Shown here: one piece after another, positions 19,963-34,575 of the stretch
How positions within the stretch are numbered: the first letter of the stretch is position 1
How the letters are laid out: each line of letters opens with the position of its first letter
Source: Catenaria anguillulae PL171
Lineage: Eukaryota > Blastocladiomycota > Blastocladiomycetes > Blastocladiales > Catenariaceae
Direction: 5' to 3'
NCBI GenBank assembly: GCA_002102555.1
Contig: MCFL01000074.1
Span: 1 to 64,000 of the forward strand
DNA length: 64,000 nucleotides
The notes under the pieces: model-generated
Databases searched by the model: none
The model's input: the letters and a program-made list of their open reading frames with translations, nothing else
What the model was told of the DNA's origin: nothing
Translations under genes and position numbers: made by a program

Positions 19963-21326
19963 ATGTCGAACTTGACTCCCATTGCGCCATTGCCGCAAGA
20001 TCGTCTCGCGGCTCCTCCAGCTATCCCTTCACAACTCAGCGTTCCTGGCCCGGTGCAGCTCCCCATTCTCCCTGTTCCAGTCTTGAGCGGCGCTCAACTT
20101 CTATCACGAGGTAACGTCTTTCATGTATCCCCCTGCAAGCGTCCGCACTTGGCAGTATACAACTTGGCAGGATGCTGACCACTAAGCTTACAAACATTGC
20201 CACCATAGTTTCCAACGCCGTTGCCGATTTGTGCACCAGGTTCCCAACCTTGGACTTTCAAGTCAAGCCTGACGGCGGTTTGGTGATTTCAAATCGGGCC
20301 ACTGGAGAGCGGCTGACCGACTGCCCATATCCTGGTTGTGATAAGGGAATGTGCGTATCGTTCCGATGTCTCACTGTCTCACATTTCACGGTTCCTTGAT
20401 ACATTGTTCGTCGGATTCCACAGATCCAACAAACGCAGCAACTGTGTGTCGCGGCATTTTCAATCCACCCATGCACCGCAAACTCTGCCGTTTGTATGCG
20501 GCGGGACGTGCTCGTCCAAGACCAATCGCCGCGATCACTTTGTTGCCCATCTCAAGCGGAACACTGCTCGTTGTGCAGCTCATCTGTTGACCAATGCCAC
20601 CGACCCGGATGTTGTCACCATGATGCGAGTCGTCTATCCCGCGTCCAAGGAGCCGTCCTGGGAAGCGGCCCTGGTCCGCGATACCAACCCGGTCCATGTC
20701 GATGCGCAACTGCGTAAGCGCGGGACGTCTCTGGAAGCGATACTTCCTGGTGCGATGGCTCGCTATGGCATGGTCGGTTATGCCATTCCGACTCCTGCTC
20801 AGACTCCTGTCATGTACCATCCGCAAACGGCCGCATTCGACGGGTCGCTACCCAATCAGCCGACACAAGAAGTCGCGCGCTCAGCTCATGCTCCCTGTCC
20901 GACGTCCGACCTCGACAGCTTGTTTGCGACCCCGCCTGCCGCATCGCCAGTTGTACCACACCCAAGTCAGCGCCTTGCCAATGCCTCGGATTCTCTGCAA
21001 CGCTGTTGCTCAAGCGTATCCGCCAACATCCGACACTTGGTCCGCTCGGCCAATTCAACTCGCAATCGGTGCGGTCAAACTCTGCGGCCATGCCATCCTC
21101 GTCCGCACTGGGTATCCGTGGAGCCAGCCGTCGGCCGGGCACACAATCGGCCGTATGCAAACACGCCCACGTCGCAAGCGTCACAAGCACAGCACTACCC
21201 CCAGCCTTCAATGTATCATTCATCCGCGACGCACAGTTCTCAGTACTCGGTGCCTCAGCAGCCTGGTATCCGCCATCCACTTCGGCTTCTCAACCACCGA
21301 CAAGCGGCTTTACGCATCCCTCTTGA
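19963..21326 (+). CDS. Two-zinc-finger putative transcription regulator, copy 2
   Basis: Paralogue of the 17424 gene. Exon 1 19963-20110 ends SGAQLLSRG (copy 1: SGAQLIPRG); intron 20111-20208; exon 2 20209-20350 is again exactly 142 nt; intron 20351-20423; then exon 3. The core repeats: fingers CPYPGC ... HFQSTH and CGGTC ... HFVAHLKRN, then VYPASKEPSWEAALVRDTNP and VDAQLRKRGTSL. The third intron of copy 1 is absent here. The downstream half is Pro/Ser-rich, but the natural frame is lost somewhere after 20960. Reading the frame that ends at 21326 (GFTHPS) keeps a composition like copy 1, while the original frame runs to 21381. The 3' end is therefore uncertain. Confidence 0.65.
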
Positions 21327-21442
21327 AAGATACCCACTGTCAATGATTTTTGAAGTTTCATGTCTGTCCTATCCTTTTTAATAGCTCACACAATATCCTT
21401 GAAATGTATTCGTCTGGGTTCGATCGTTTTGAAGAATGTATG

Positions 21443-22698
21443 TCAGAAGTCTTGAACATCAAGGCAAGTTTTGTCACATTCCCTACCAGGTCCATCATCC
21501 ACCTTCGCTTGCTGTGCTTCTGTTTCTTGCCACTCAGTCACGACGGTTCCGACCCCAACCTCACTTGGCAACTGCCGACGCGCAATGACAGCTTCTCTCA
21601 CAAGCCGCTTGGCCGAGAAGAAGGCCATGGTGATAATGTGGGTGCTGACCCACCCGCTCACACACGTGGTGACGTGGCCGATACTGTATACATACGTCAT
21701 TCCCACGATCGCGATGTTGACAACGAGAACGATGGCCACGACAAGTAAGATGATCCATAGCCTTCGGATGCAGCCACGGAGGCGGGCTGCCGCTGCGGTT
21801 GCCGATGGGGTGCCAGGCCCAGTGAGGACGGGAACAGACGATGTCGAAAAGATTTTGAACGTGGATGTTGAAGAGATGCCGAGCCTGGTTTCGTGAATGA
21901 TGAAGCTGCAGATGAGCGCTGCTTTGGTTGAGATTGGTCCCATTGCTGCTGTTGGCCAACTGCTCACGACCCTTGAGGTGAGGGAGCAGGCGAATCGTCA
22001 AAACCAAGGCAGCAACAGCACTCACACGAGCACGGCAAACCAAACGCTGAAAGAAGTCGCCTGCCATTCAAGCCCCCACTCATGCACGGCGCGCAAAGTC
22101 GGGCTCATTGCGCTTGGTTGGATGTATAACCTGAGACGGTCCATGACCGTGGTGAAGAGGAGGCTGCCAGTAAGCATTGCCACGGCACACACGATCACGG
22201 TAAACGCCCTCCGGGTCAATTTTCGTCGAAGCTTTGTCATGGCGTTGGAAGATGAATGGATCTCGATGTACACCTTGAGCAAGGTAATTGGATATACGGC
22301 AACCAAAATGACCTCGGCCAGGTCAATTACGGTGACGAATCTCCCCTTGAAACAATTTCGGACTCCAGTTGCCCATCCACGATCGGGCGGAACGCCGTCA
22401 GCACAGTCCTCGCTGGTTTCGTTTGCCGCTAGGATAGAGTAGACCAAGAGACCAACATGACATGCAGCGATCGAGAGCCAAAAGACCAGAGTAAATGTGT
22501 TGGAGAGGTGCGCTGCAAACCCATGGCTGGTCGAAGTTGTCTTGGACGAACGAGGCGAGAGGTGTGCTTGCCTTCGTTGTGGAGCTGCGATCTCTCTCGG
22601 GCTGTCACCACGATCGGATAAACGCAAACGGGCAGAGTTGTGAAGCAAAGAGCTGCCGATGCCCAGGCGGCGGACGGTGAATGCCATTTGTCATCCAT
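21443..22698 (-). CDS. 7TM receptor-like protein, family A (frame-disrupted)
   Basis: Start MDDKWHSPSAAWASAALCFT with TM1 LPVCVYPIVV. After a one-base shift come TM2 FTLVFWLSIAACHVGLLVYS, outer loop CADGVPPDRGWATGVRNC, TM3 VIDLAEVILVAVYPITLL and TM4 AFTVIVCAVAMLTGSLLFTT. Another shift restores TM5 (SAVAALVLTIRLLPHLKG) and a third restores the inner loop, TM6 LWIILLVVAIVLVVNIAIVG and TM7 GWVSTHIITMAFFSAKRLV with tail ARRQLPSEVGVGTVVTEWQE. It is intronless at the YP site after TM3. All family landmarks are present, so it is either a recent pseudogene or an intact gene with three consensus errors. Confidence 0.55.
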
Positions 22699-23045
22699 GG
22701 GTATAAATAATTCATTGAGTCTTGACAGCCATTTTTCCTCGGACGGGCGACCAGCATGGTGAATGTGTACCCTATTTACCTGCTTGCGTCCAAAAAGTGC
22801 GAACAAACCCGACGCAGCTCTGAGAGAGTCAGCTTTTGATGAGCATTTACGCCAGTGGGAGATATTTTTAAGAATAGATTAATGAAGTAATCCGACAGTC
22901 CACAGGGCACGGCCAGGTGGCGGCGCCTTTCATAGAACAGTAAAAGGGGCAAGAGAACGATGGACAAAATCGTTTGAGCAATGAAGGAGGATGACCAAGT
23001 AAAAGGGAAAACAATAATGGCAAAGTGAAACAACAAGAAAATAAA

Positions 23046-26457
<3,412 letters not shown>

Positions 26458-27582
26458 TACGCTGGTTGGAGAGGGAAGGTCGTCTGCAGGTTGTGCCAAG
26501 GGGAAGGCTGAGTGAGGTCAGTGCAAGTCTCCACAGGCAGCAGCATTGGTTGTCAGGAAAGACGCACACAGGTTGTTGGGGGTGGGGCAGGATCACGCTT
26601 TGGATGGGGGTGGATCAGTGATGATGCGGAAAAACAGGGTCGGCCGGTGATGAACGGCGAGAAAGCGGCAGAGACAAGGGAATCGGCAGGAAAGAGCACG
26701 GGAAGCAGTTCTAGTACAAATGCTCGAAGTCAAGATGGGAAGATGTGGCCTTCGGGAAGAAGAAAAAGGCGAATCGAAGCTGGGCGAAATCGAACTTCGT
26801 GATGGTGAAAGGGGCTATGATAATGTCGCTGACCGGTGCGGGTGCGCGCATGAAGATACAGAGCTTAGGGCTGACTTGGCATGCAGCGAAATGGGACGCT
26901 GACAAACGGATTGGTGGGGAAAGGAGACCACGGCGCTTTTGTCTCCATCGCGGAGGGCGGTGGGCGGGATTTCTGCACGTTTCTTCATCGGCCCGCCGTT
27001 GTCGATGGACGCGAAAACGCTTTCAATGGCTCAAGTGCCGATTCATTTCAAACCACGTGAGATATCACGTTGACTGATCGTTGCCACGTCAAGACAATGC
27101 GCCGCAAGGTGTCTCGGCATGAGATTCGTGCCGTCATGAAACGCCAGGAAATGTTCAGTCATGATGCTGCTTGGAATTTGTTGGAAGGCATGCAACATGC
27201 ATAAAGCCTTGCCTTACATCCGGTCTGGGTTCGAGGTCGCCGTGCAACTGTCCGCAGCGACTCTGCGAACAGCGGATCAGGCCCATCCAGAGGCCTCTGC
27301 ACGTTGGAAGGGGCTGGCTGGCGACCGAGCTTTGCTTCCGCATTTCATTTCAGGCCCATTGAGATCGCTCACAGCTGACAGACCTCCCGGTGCCACATTC
27401 TTCTCCATTCTCGCCAGCTCAAGCAATCCGCAACAACCCCTTGTACATAAACTCCAGCACAACGGACGTTTTGCACATCGCCCCTACCTAGATCGATGTA
27501 GACGTTCCCCTCTCTGAATCGGCAACAATAAACGCAATTTTTTGGACAGAACGACGCTTACATATAGACGCGACCAGAAAAA
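26458..27582. other. Divergent intergenic region, about 1.1 kb
   Basis: Between SERCA (minus) and the family-C multi-span gene (plus). No conserved coding, repeat or RNA gene recognised. Confidence 0.5.
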
Positions 27583-28467
27583 ATGCCTCCTCCTTCAGCC
27601 ATTGCGTTTCTGGCCAACCTCAACGCCGCGTCTGGCCTCGTCACTTTTGCCACGCTCGTGTCCATGCTCGCCCGTGGGAATACACGCATCCGCCGCACCT
27701 TTCACAGCTACATTCGGCTCATGATCTATCTGGACAGCGTTGCCTTTCTTGTCGCGTTTGTGGGCCAAATGGCTACCGACAGCCTGACTGCATGCGGTGG
27801 CAAGGCCTTTTGGCTCGTGGCAGATCTCTTTTGGTCCTTCAAAGACGCCTTCAAGTATGGCTACTTGGCGTTTCGATGCACGCGTATTGTGGGCCTCAAG
27901 GACGACAAGTGGCATTTTGTGGTGCACATGGCGTTTGGAACGAGCTTGGTTCTATACTGGTTCTACATGCTCATGTCGTATGATCTTTCCGGATCCTGCT
28001 CGCAAGCACTCATTGGCAACGTGAATTTCAACTGGTCCGTGCTCCCGCTGTATTCGTCGTGGCTACTCATGGACGTGATCATGGCAAGTGCCATGCTGTA
28101 CAGCTTGGGCAAGATGGTGACTGAGATGCAAGACGTCAACAAGGACCTTGGCCGCAAGCCCGCAAAGATTGAGCTGTATGGATCCGTGATTCGCCAAGAG
28201 CGCGCGCGGCTCGTGGTCAACGCCCTGCTCATGCTGCTGGTCAATGTGGTTTCGGTGCTCAATGTGGTTGGCGCGACGGCGGTACCTGGGAATTCGATCG
28301 TGTTTGTGTTCCTCCAGCATTGGATCTTTGTGAGCTCGACCAGCGTGGCGCACGCAAAGGCCGGGACGAATCACGCCAGTGCGACGGCAAGCACGTCGGG
28401 GACATCGGCGAGCGGCCCGACATCGGTCGGCGTGCAGAGGCTCAGGGGAAAGTCGGGGCAGATATAA
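27583..28467 (+). CDS. Multi-span (about 7TM) membrane protein, family C
   Basis: One uninterrupted 294-codon frame from ATG 27583 (MPPPSAIAFLANLNAASGLV). Hydrophobic segments: about 5-28; MIYLDSVAFLVAFVGQMA; AFWLVADLFWSFKDAFKYGY; WHFVVHMAFGTSLVLYWFYM; LPLYSSWLLMDVIMASAMLY; LVVNALLMLLVNVVSVLNVV; IVFVFLQHWIFVSS. The tail is Ser/Thr/Ala-rich and ends in basic residues. Loops with Lys/Arg (RIVGLKDDK, DVNKDLGRKPAK) alternate with neutral ones. It shares no motif with families A or B that I can see. The product is unidentified; receptor, channel or enzyme roles are all open. Confidence 0.6.
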   Translation: MPPPSAIAFLANLNAASGLVTFATLVSMLARGNTRIRRTFHSYIRLMIYLDSVAFLVAFVGQMATDSLTACGGKAFWLVADLFWSFKDAFKYGYLAFRCTRIVGLKDDKWHFVVHMAFGTSLVLYWFYMLMSYDLSGSCSQALIGNVNFNWSVLPLYSSWLLMDVIMASAMLYSLGKMVTEMQDVNKDLGRKPAKIELYGSVIRQERARLVVNALLMLLVNVVSVLNVVGATAVPGNSIVFVFLQHWIFVSSTSVAHAKAGTNHASATASTSGTSASGPTSVGVQRLRGKSGQI

Positions 28468-28833
28468 AGGAAGCAATGCGTTCCCGAAGTTTGTTTGTAC
28501 GATATGGGTTACCTACACTCCGTCTAGTGGGGATGGGGTTGCCTCTTCCTCATCGATTCCGGGTAATAGATGGGTAATGCCTGTGAGCGAATGCCTTTCG
28601 ATGGGGGAACGGGCCGACCATCCACGCTCAAGAACGATGTGCTCGAACGGACGGATGCGCAGGCAGGGGCGCAGCCATTGGCCAGCGAGATGGGGGCCGC
28701 CAGGTGCGGCCGTTATTTTTTGTTTGACTCATGCAAAAAGTGCATTCAACCGAACGCCCGCCAATGCCATACCATTATACATCGACAACAAAACGAAACG
28801 ACAGCCTACGACAACTCTGGGCAATCACGCACC
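28468..28833. other. Intergenic region
   Basis: Short spacer upstream of the low-complexity gene at 28834. Nothing specific seen. Confidence 0.4.
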
Positions 28834-30486
28834 ATGACCCTTTCCATCTTTTCGCTCGCCAGTGCCGCTGTTGTGGCCTCGGCATCCTCGAGCGCCGTTG
28901 CCTCCCCCTCGTCCTCTGCCGCGCTTCATCCGCCGGTGCCTCCGCAACCACAGCTGCAGCAGCGGGTGGCCCTTCGACGACAACCACAACAACAACGCTT
29001 CTCGCCGTCGCTATTGCACTTCCGCTCGCCATTTGGCTGTGGTTCAGCTCGGGCAGCGCCGCAGGGTCTGGCTCCTCGGGTCGCAGCGCGGGTCGTGGCA
29101 GCGTTCCGGGCGAGTTCCCGTCGGGGCAGAGTGCTCAAAGCTCGCCCGCTAAACCCAAGAAAAAGAACAACAACAAGAAAAAGAAGAAGGCCAAGGCTCA
29201 GATCTCGGTTGATACTGCTGACAACAACAGCGCCACGGGCAGCGACGATATTGAGCTCGTGTCGGTGCCAACTACGCCGTCTGCTCCCAGCCCCCGCCAA
29301 CTAGCAGGCTCTTCCGAAACTGCTCCATCTCTGTCCAAGTCCAAGACCAAGGCCAAAAGCAAGAATGCACGAGCCAACCCAAGCAGCAGCCCGAACTGGA
29401 ATCCGAAGCTGCACCTGCACCTCAGTCAGATTCACCATCAGACTTGGAAGATCCCGATTCTGACAACGACTGGGTCGCCGTCCCTTCGTCTGCACAAACC
29501 GGCGCTCAGGCCGCCCAGCGCGTCCGCCGTCGCAACAAGCATTATGCGCCCGTGTCGCAGGACGAGCAATGGGCACGGCTTGCACGCCCGACCCGAAACG
29601 CTCCTTGCCCGGGTTTGCCGCCTTGGCCGCCACATCGTCCGCGTCCACTCCCGAATCCGATTCTTCCGGTTCAAATTCGGATTCCGAGCCGCAAGTGACT
29701 GTCCCCGCCCCGAAACCAGGCCAGCCACGCGTGCTTACGCTCATTGGCACCACCCCGCCGCCCCCGCCCGTATACTACGGCCCGAGCCTGCGCCACAAGG
29801 CCTGACGAAATCGCAGCGCAAGCACCAAAAGAATCGCGAGCGGCAGCGCGAGGCGCGCGAGGCCGAGCGCAAGGTCCAAGAGCAGCGCCACTTCAATTAT
29901 CGCATGGAGCAGATGCGTGCGCGCGACGAGCGGCAAAAGACAAGAAGGTGGGCAAGCCCAGGGTGGTTAAGGCGGCAGAGGCCCAGGAAGTGTGTGGACA
30001 ACAGGTAAAGGGCAGGTCGTCAAGCCCGTGCCTGATGAGGGAGATAAGGTTGCCGAGGCGTTCCTGTGGGGGTCTTCGAGTGTCGTGGACAGTGGCGTGC
30101 ATCATGTCGGAAGCAGCTCGTCTTCGTCGTCTCCGCCGCCGTTGGCCATCAAGAAGCAAGCACAGCCACATGCCCCAGCATGGGCGCGCACCGGTCGCAA
30201 AGTCGACCCGTACCATGTGTACCATCCAACGCCGGATCCAAAGGACGAGAAGGTGGCCGAGGACTTTCACGAGCAGACCATTAGCACGTCGCCGACATTG
30301 GGCAACAAGTGCAAGTCAAAGGCACGTCCGGCGTCGCCACCCAACGACCCGATTGCCCAGGAGGTGCTGTGGGGCGCGGTGGCGGCCGATCTGAGGGATA
30401 ATGAAGCAGAAGAGGTTGAGGGCGGGACATGGATGCAGCCAACCGGGAAGCGCAGGCAGCAGGAAAAGGGGAAAGGTAAAGCATGA
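28834..30486 (+). CDS. Hypothetical low-complexity, probably membrane-anchored protein (frame-disrupted)
   Basis: The ATG at 28834 starts a signal-like MTLSIFSLASAAVVASASSS. One frame over a TM segment follows a Thr run (TLLAVAIALPLAIWLWF). Then come a Gly/Ser stretch, a Lys/Asn block (KPKKKNNNKKKKKAKAQ), acidic segments (DLEDPDSDNDWVAVPSSAQ; STPESDSSGSNSDSEPQVTV), a Pro block (PPPPPVYYGPSLRHK), a highly charged probable helix (KSQRKHQKNRERQREAREAE then RKVQEQRHFNYRMEQMRARD), and a C-terminal part with two FLWG/VLWG-containing segments ending at 30486. The pieces lie in all three frames with about six switches, yet composition is coherent from block to block. I do not recognise the protein. 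Confidence 0.45.
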
Positions 30487-30817
30487 AACCGGAGCGGCTG
30501 TGGTTCGTTTCTACGGAGGGCGTCATGACGAATGTGCCCTTGGCTTCCCTTGTATTGTTACTGTTATCTCCACCAATCTTAATACATCAATACATGCATG
30601 GCACTTGTGGCGGCAACTAGACATATATATGAACCTGTCCAGGGGACCTTTCGGGTCAAAGAAAGATAAAGGAAACGACCAAGGAAATGCAAGAACAAAC
30701 TCGGAACAACAAAGGCAAGCAACAAGCACGCACGGCAAGTCCATATGAAATGAAACACGAGAATCGGGAGAATCAACACCAACCAAATCCACAATACTCA
30801 CTTGACACACTTCGAGC
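30487..30817. other. Convergent intergenic region
   Basis: 331 nt between two 3' ends. No feature seen apart from A/T-rich probable 3' UTR sequence. Confidence 0.4.
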
Positions 30818-32257
30818 TTACTTGGCCGACAGCGACAGCGAATGCACCTGGGCCTCGAGCTGCTTGATCCTCAACTCCTTGGTGGCCAACTCGTTCTTCA
30901 ACGATTCGTTCTCGGCCGCCAGCGTCTTGATGGCCTCTGCCAACTCGGCGGGATCCTTTGACTTTTCAGCCACGGCCGCAACAACGGCCGCAGGAGCGCC
31001 CGAGGCGGCCACCTCGTTGGCCGTGGCCGACGCCGTAAACTCCTTTTTGGCCGTGGGCTTGAAGCCATTCTCCAAGGAAACGAGCTTGGGAGCAGGCATG
31101 GGCTTTGCGGCATCGGTCCAGTTGAAAAACTCTTCGGCCGAGAGCGCGGGCGAATCTCCGGGCGTGTCCGGGAAGATATCGGCCTGGAAGGTGTCGGCCT
31201 TGCGCGGCACAACAAACGAAATGGGCTCGACCATGTTGGTGTGTACCTTGTAGGCGCGGGCAATTTCGTTTTGGTTGACGTTGCACGCGCGCTTGGGCAG
31301 AAACCCAATGCCGCGCTGCGGGTCCGACGACTTGTACTCGGACAGGTGGAACAGCTCCGAAGCTGCATCGTCGTACTCGTAGTACACAATGTTGCCGTCG
31401 CCCTTCCCGGCAAGGAACAGCACCGACGTTTCCTTGTCAAAGAAGGGCATGAGGATACCCGAGCTCGGGTCCAGATCAATTGTCTTGACGGGCGTCTTGA
31501 AGTTCTTGAGATCCCAAATGGAGATTTGGCGCTCGGACGTTTTGGAAAAGCCCGTCGTGATGAGCTTGTCGAGCTCGCCGAGCCACACGGCGCGCGAACC
31601 CTTGATGCCCTGATGGCCGACTGTTTCGAGCGTGACTGCACGCGAGCGCAAGTCAAACACGCGGAGCACCTTGTCCTTGCACGAGGTGGCGAGGCGGTCG
31701 CCCGTCCACGAGTAGGTGAGCGATTGGATCAATTCGCCGTGGCCCGAGAGCTCAACTTTTTCTTTGGCGTGCTCCACGTCCCACAGTTTAACGGCGAAAT
31801 CGGCACCCGCAGAGGCAAGCACATTGTCGGCGGTCGGGTGGAAGAGCACGTGGCCGACCTTGCGCTGATGGCCCGTCAAGGTGACTGCCGGGTTAACCTG
31901 CTGCTCCTTGGCCCCACCCTCGGGGATCTTCCACACCATCACCTTGCAATCCTCTGCGCCCGACGCAATCACGTGATCGTTGAACGGATGAAAGTCCGTG
32001 TCGAGGACCGTGGCCGTGTGCCCATTGAAGAGCGGCAGCGAGTCGAGCTGCTTGCCCGTCTGCGCATGTGGGAGCACGGCAAATCCGCCACCGCCGACCG
32101 TGTTCCAGTTGACAGACACAAACAGCGGGTTGACCTTGACGAGGTTGGTGTCCCAGGCAGACGATGACACGCGCAGGTTGTCGTAACACTGGTCGCGCTT
32201 GTTGGGCGTGCCAAAGACGTGGCGGTACTTTGAGGGGCGGACAAAGCGGGACGACAT
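30818..32257 (-). CDS. Coronin
   Basis: Single exon, 479 residues, start MSSRFVRPSKYRHVFGTPNK, the coronin signature N-terminus, followed by WNTVGGGGFAVLP. A WD40 propeller follows: FNGHTATVLDTDFHPFNDHV, LTGHQRKVGHVLFHPTADNV, LSGHGELIQSLTYSWTGDRL, SRAVWLGELDKLITTGFSK with SIWDL, then the coronin-specific PQRGIGFLPKRACNVNQNEI. A Pro/Ala linker and a C-terminal coiled coil (LAAENESLKNELATKELRIK) close the protein. Coronins bind F-actin and Arp2/3 through these parts. The frame is completely open. A start six codons upstream is less likely because family members begin at MSxRFVR. Confidence 0.92.
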   Translation of the reverse strand: MSSRFVRPSKYRHVFGTPNKRDQCYDNLRVSSSAWDTNLVKVNPLFVSVNWNTVGGGGFAVLPHAQTGKQLDSLPLFNGHTATVLDTDFHPFNDHVIASGAEDCKVMVWKIPEGGAKEQQVNPAVTLTGHQRKVGHVLFHPTADNVLASAGADFAVKLWDVEHAKEKVELSGHGELIQSLTYSWTGDRLATSCKDKVLRVFDLRSRAVTLETVGHQGIKGSRAVWLGELDKLITTGFSKTSERQISIWDLKNFKTPVKTIDLDPSSGILMPFFDKETSVLFLAGKGDGNIVYYEYDDAASELFHLSEYKSSDPQRGIGFLPKRACNVNQNEIARAYKVHTNMVEPISFVVPRKADTFQADIFPDTPGDSPALSAEEFFNWTDAAKPMPAPKLVSLENGFKPTAKKEFTASATANEVAASGAPAAVVAAVAEKSKDPAELAEAIKTLAAENESLKNELATKELRIKQLEAQVHSLSLSAK

Positions 32258-32778
32258 TGTTTGTGGGTCGCACAAGTAGAGGTGAGGCGGCGAGGCGATT
32301 GGATCGGATCGGGCAGGGGATCGGTCGGGGTCGGTGGGTGGCAGCTACGGGACGGGCGGCAGCCTGCAGTGCGGTTGTGCGTGGATTGCAGAGTGATACT
32401 TGAGCTGGTGATGATGGATCAGAGCGCTGTGGCATCAATGAATATGCATCAACAATGTTGGCGTAAAGCTCAGTGAAGGTGAAGGTGAAAGCGCGTCTAC
32501 ACCCGACTTGAAATTGACCGAATTTTGGCGGCGTAAAAAACTGATCGTGCGGAAAGGTCAGAGTGGCGTTCAGTCCACTCAGCCCTCCGATTCAACGCGT
32601 TTTTTTTTTTGATTCTGCGGTTTTGTCGGGCGGACCTGTTCGCAGTGTCATGGCGATGAAAGAAGCTTGGGACCGATTGTAGTACTCGCGATTCTGTTCC
32701 CATGGAGATCACAACCCACAAGCGGTTGGTGCTACATTGTAGTTCTCCTCGTGCAATCCGCCGTGCCACACCATCACC
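32258..32778. other. Divergent promoter region coronin / 7TM-A gene
   Basis: 521 nt between divergent genes. Contains a T11 run at about 32600-32610 but no recognised coding. Confidence 0.5.
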
Positions 32779-34194
32779 ATGTCAGCGCAAGCAACGACAC
32801 CAACACCAATCCCAGCTTGGGTCGCAGCCGCCCTCACGTTGCTCACACTTCCAATGTCGGCATACCCGTTCCTCGTCTCTGTCAAGCTGAAAATGATCAA
32901 GTCAAAGTCCAATGAGGCCGCGAGCGGCGGTGGTGCAAGGCTCCTCGTTTTCCCACCTAGCCTGCAACGCGGGGTTTGGGCGCTTGCCATTGTTGCGCAC
33001 TTGGGATTGACACTTTTTGCCATCGTGACCGCCTTGGAAGCCGAATGCCTTGGAAGGCCCACAGATTATGGATATGCCGAGCTCGATTCGCCTTGCCCCA
33101 AGCACCAGATCCGGCGCTTCTTTACTCTCCTTGAGGTGATCATCAGTCCAGTGTATCCCACAGGTATAATCCTCACCTTCCCGCTCGAGTCGATGTTCAA
33201 GGCATGACAGTTTCGTTACACTGTGTATGTAGCCATCTTTTTGCTCTACAATTCTCTCAACCCAACCCTTTCGCGCAAGATTTGGAAGCGCATGCTCTCC
33301 CGCTCCCTGGTTGCCTGCATCGTTTGCACCACGCTTGTCCTCTTGGCGGCATGTGTTGGTGGCGTCTTGCTTGTTATGTCCAAGCCAGGGTCACCCACCA
33401 ACGCACTCGTCGTCTTGTACCAGAGGTGGTACATGACCATCTTCAACCTGTGGTTTATCTTTATGGTCATCCTCGGCGTGGTTTCCTTACACTTGACGAT
33501 CCGATTGTTGCCTTGGCTGCAACGGCGCAATCGCAACTCGAGAGCTCAACAGCAAGGCACTGCGTCCATTGCAAGCTTCAATACTGCCGAGTCTCACGCT
33601 ACGGTCACGACGGGCGGTGCTACAACCCAAGCTCAAGGGTCTAGCGCGACTGCCCACTTCGAATCCATGACTCAATCTGGCACACCTCGCCTCCCAAATA
33701 CCTCCTCAACCGAATCCAACGTGTCCCACTTGCCAATTGCCGCCACAACCGAAGCACCAAACACATCAGACAAGCAGCTCGATGCCTCCATCCGTCGGCT
33801 CAAGGCGTTCCTGTTAACGATCCTTATTGTCCTCATGGGCAACGCTGGCATGGTTGCATTTCGCCCGTTCCCATTTGTACTTCATTCGGTCATTGGGTGG
33901 ATCAGTTGCCGAGCCGTAAGCGTGCTTCTGTTTGCCGCGACAAGGGAAGTCAAGAAGGCCGTGCTGACTAGGAACGGTGGCAATGCAAGTACAAGTCCGT
34001 CCAGTGGAGCCAAGGGAAACAAGGGTGGATCCAAAAAAGAGCATGGCGCGGATAAGTGGAGTTCAGCTGTTCAAGGTTTCCAAGGTTGTGGCGGAGGTGT
34101 GTTGGAAAAGGAACGGAATCTGTCAATCACTTGGTTTGGGGGTGACAAGAACGAAGTCATATGTGTCAAAAGTAGGTCGAGCTCCCATTCATAA
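32779..34194 (+). CDS. 7TM receptor-like protein, family A (intact)
   Basis: Exon 1 32779-33163 and exon 2 33233-34194 (69-nt intron, GTATAA...TGTAG) give 448 residues. Start MSAQATTPTPIPAWVAAALT. TM1 AWVAAALTLLTLPMSAYPFL; TM2 GVWALAIVAHLGLTLFAIVT; outer loop CLGRPTDYGYAELDSPC; TM3 ending SPVYPT at the intron; TM4 SLVACIVCTTLVLLAACVGG; TM5 LWFIFMVILGVVSLHLTIRL; a long Ser/Thr/Ala-rich inner loop (about 100 residues); TM6 LKAFLLTILIVLMGNAGMVA; TM7 IGWISCRAVSVLLFAATREV. The intron is at the same site and phase as in the 15113-16368 gene. The C-terminal tail is longer than in its relatives and Gly/Lys-rich. It is the first of three co-oriented family members. Confidence 0.75.
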
Positions 34195-34575
34195 TATCGT
34201 CGCCTTCAATATCGTGGATTTGAGGCCAGTCTTGCTCAGCTGCTGCTCATCGAGGGTGCAAACGGTCTTGGGACTCTACGCCACAAGCAGTCTTTTCACG
34301 CCTCCAATCCCGTCACACCCACTGGTTTCAGGCTTTAAGGTCTTGAAAAGATGTATGCCCAAGGCGGAACATTGTTTGAGAGCTCTTCTCGTTTCTCGTC
34401 AGCTCACGTCCAAAAGCTCGCGGTCTGGCCGCCTCGAACAACTGAATCCCATCCAAATGCGAAGCTCGATGGAGACACTATTTGCGCGCAGGGGAGTCAA
34501 AGAACGCCATAAGAGAGCACCAACATCAATCGGACGGATACGCCAACAGTCTCTTCCTGCTCTAAAAAACCGACC
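34195..34575. other. Intergenic region
   Basis: 381 nt between co-oriented 7TM genes. Nothing specific seen. Confidence 0.4.

Noticed and set aside
27200-27260. GGTTCGA sequence as a tRNA B-box
   Set aside because: Flanking bases do not form a T-stem and no acceptor or anticodon arm can be drawn.
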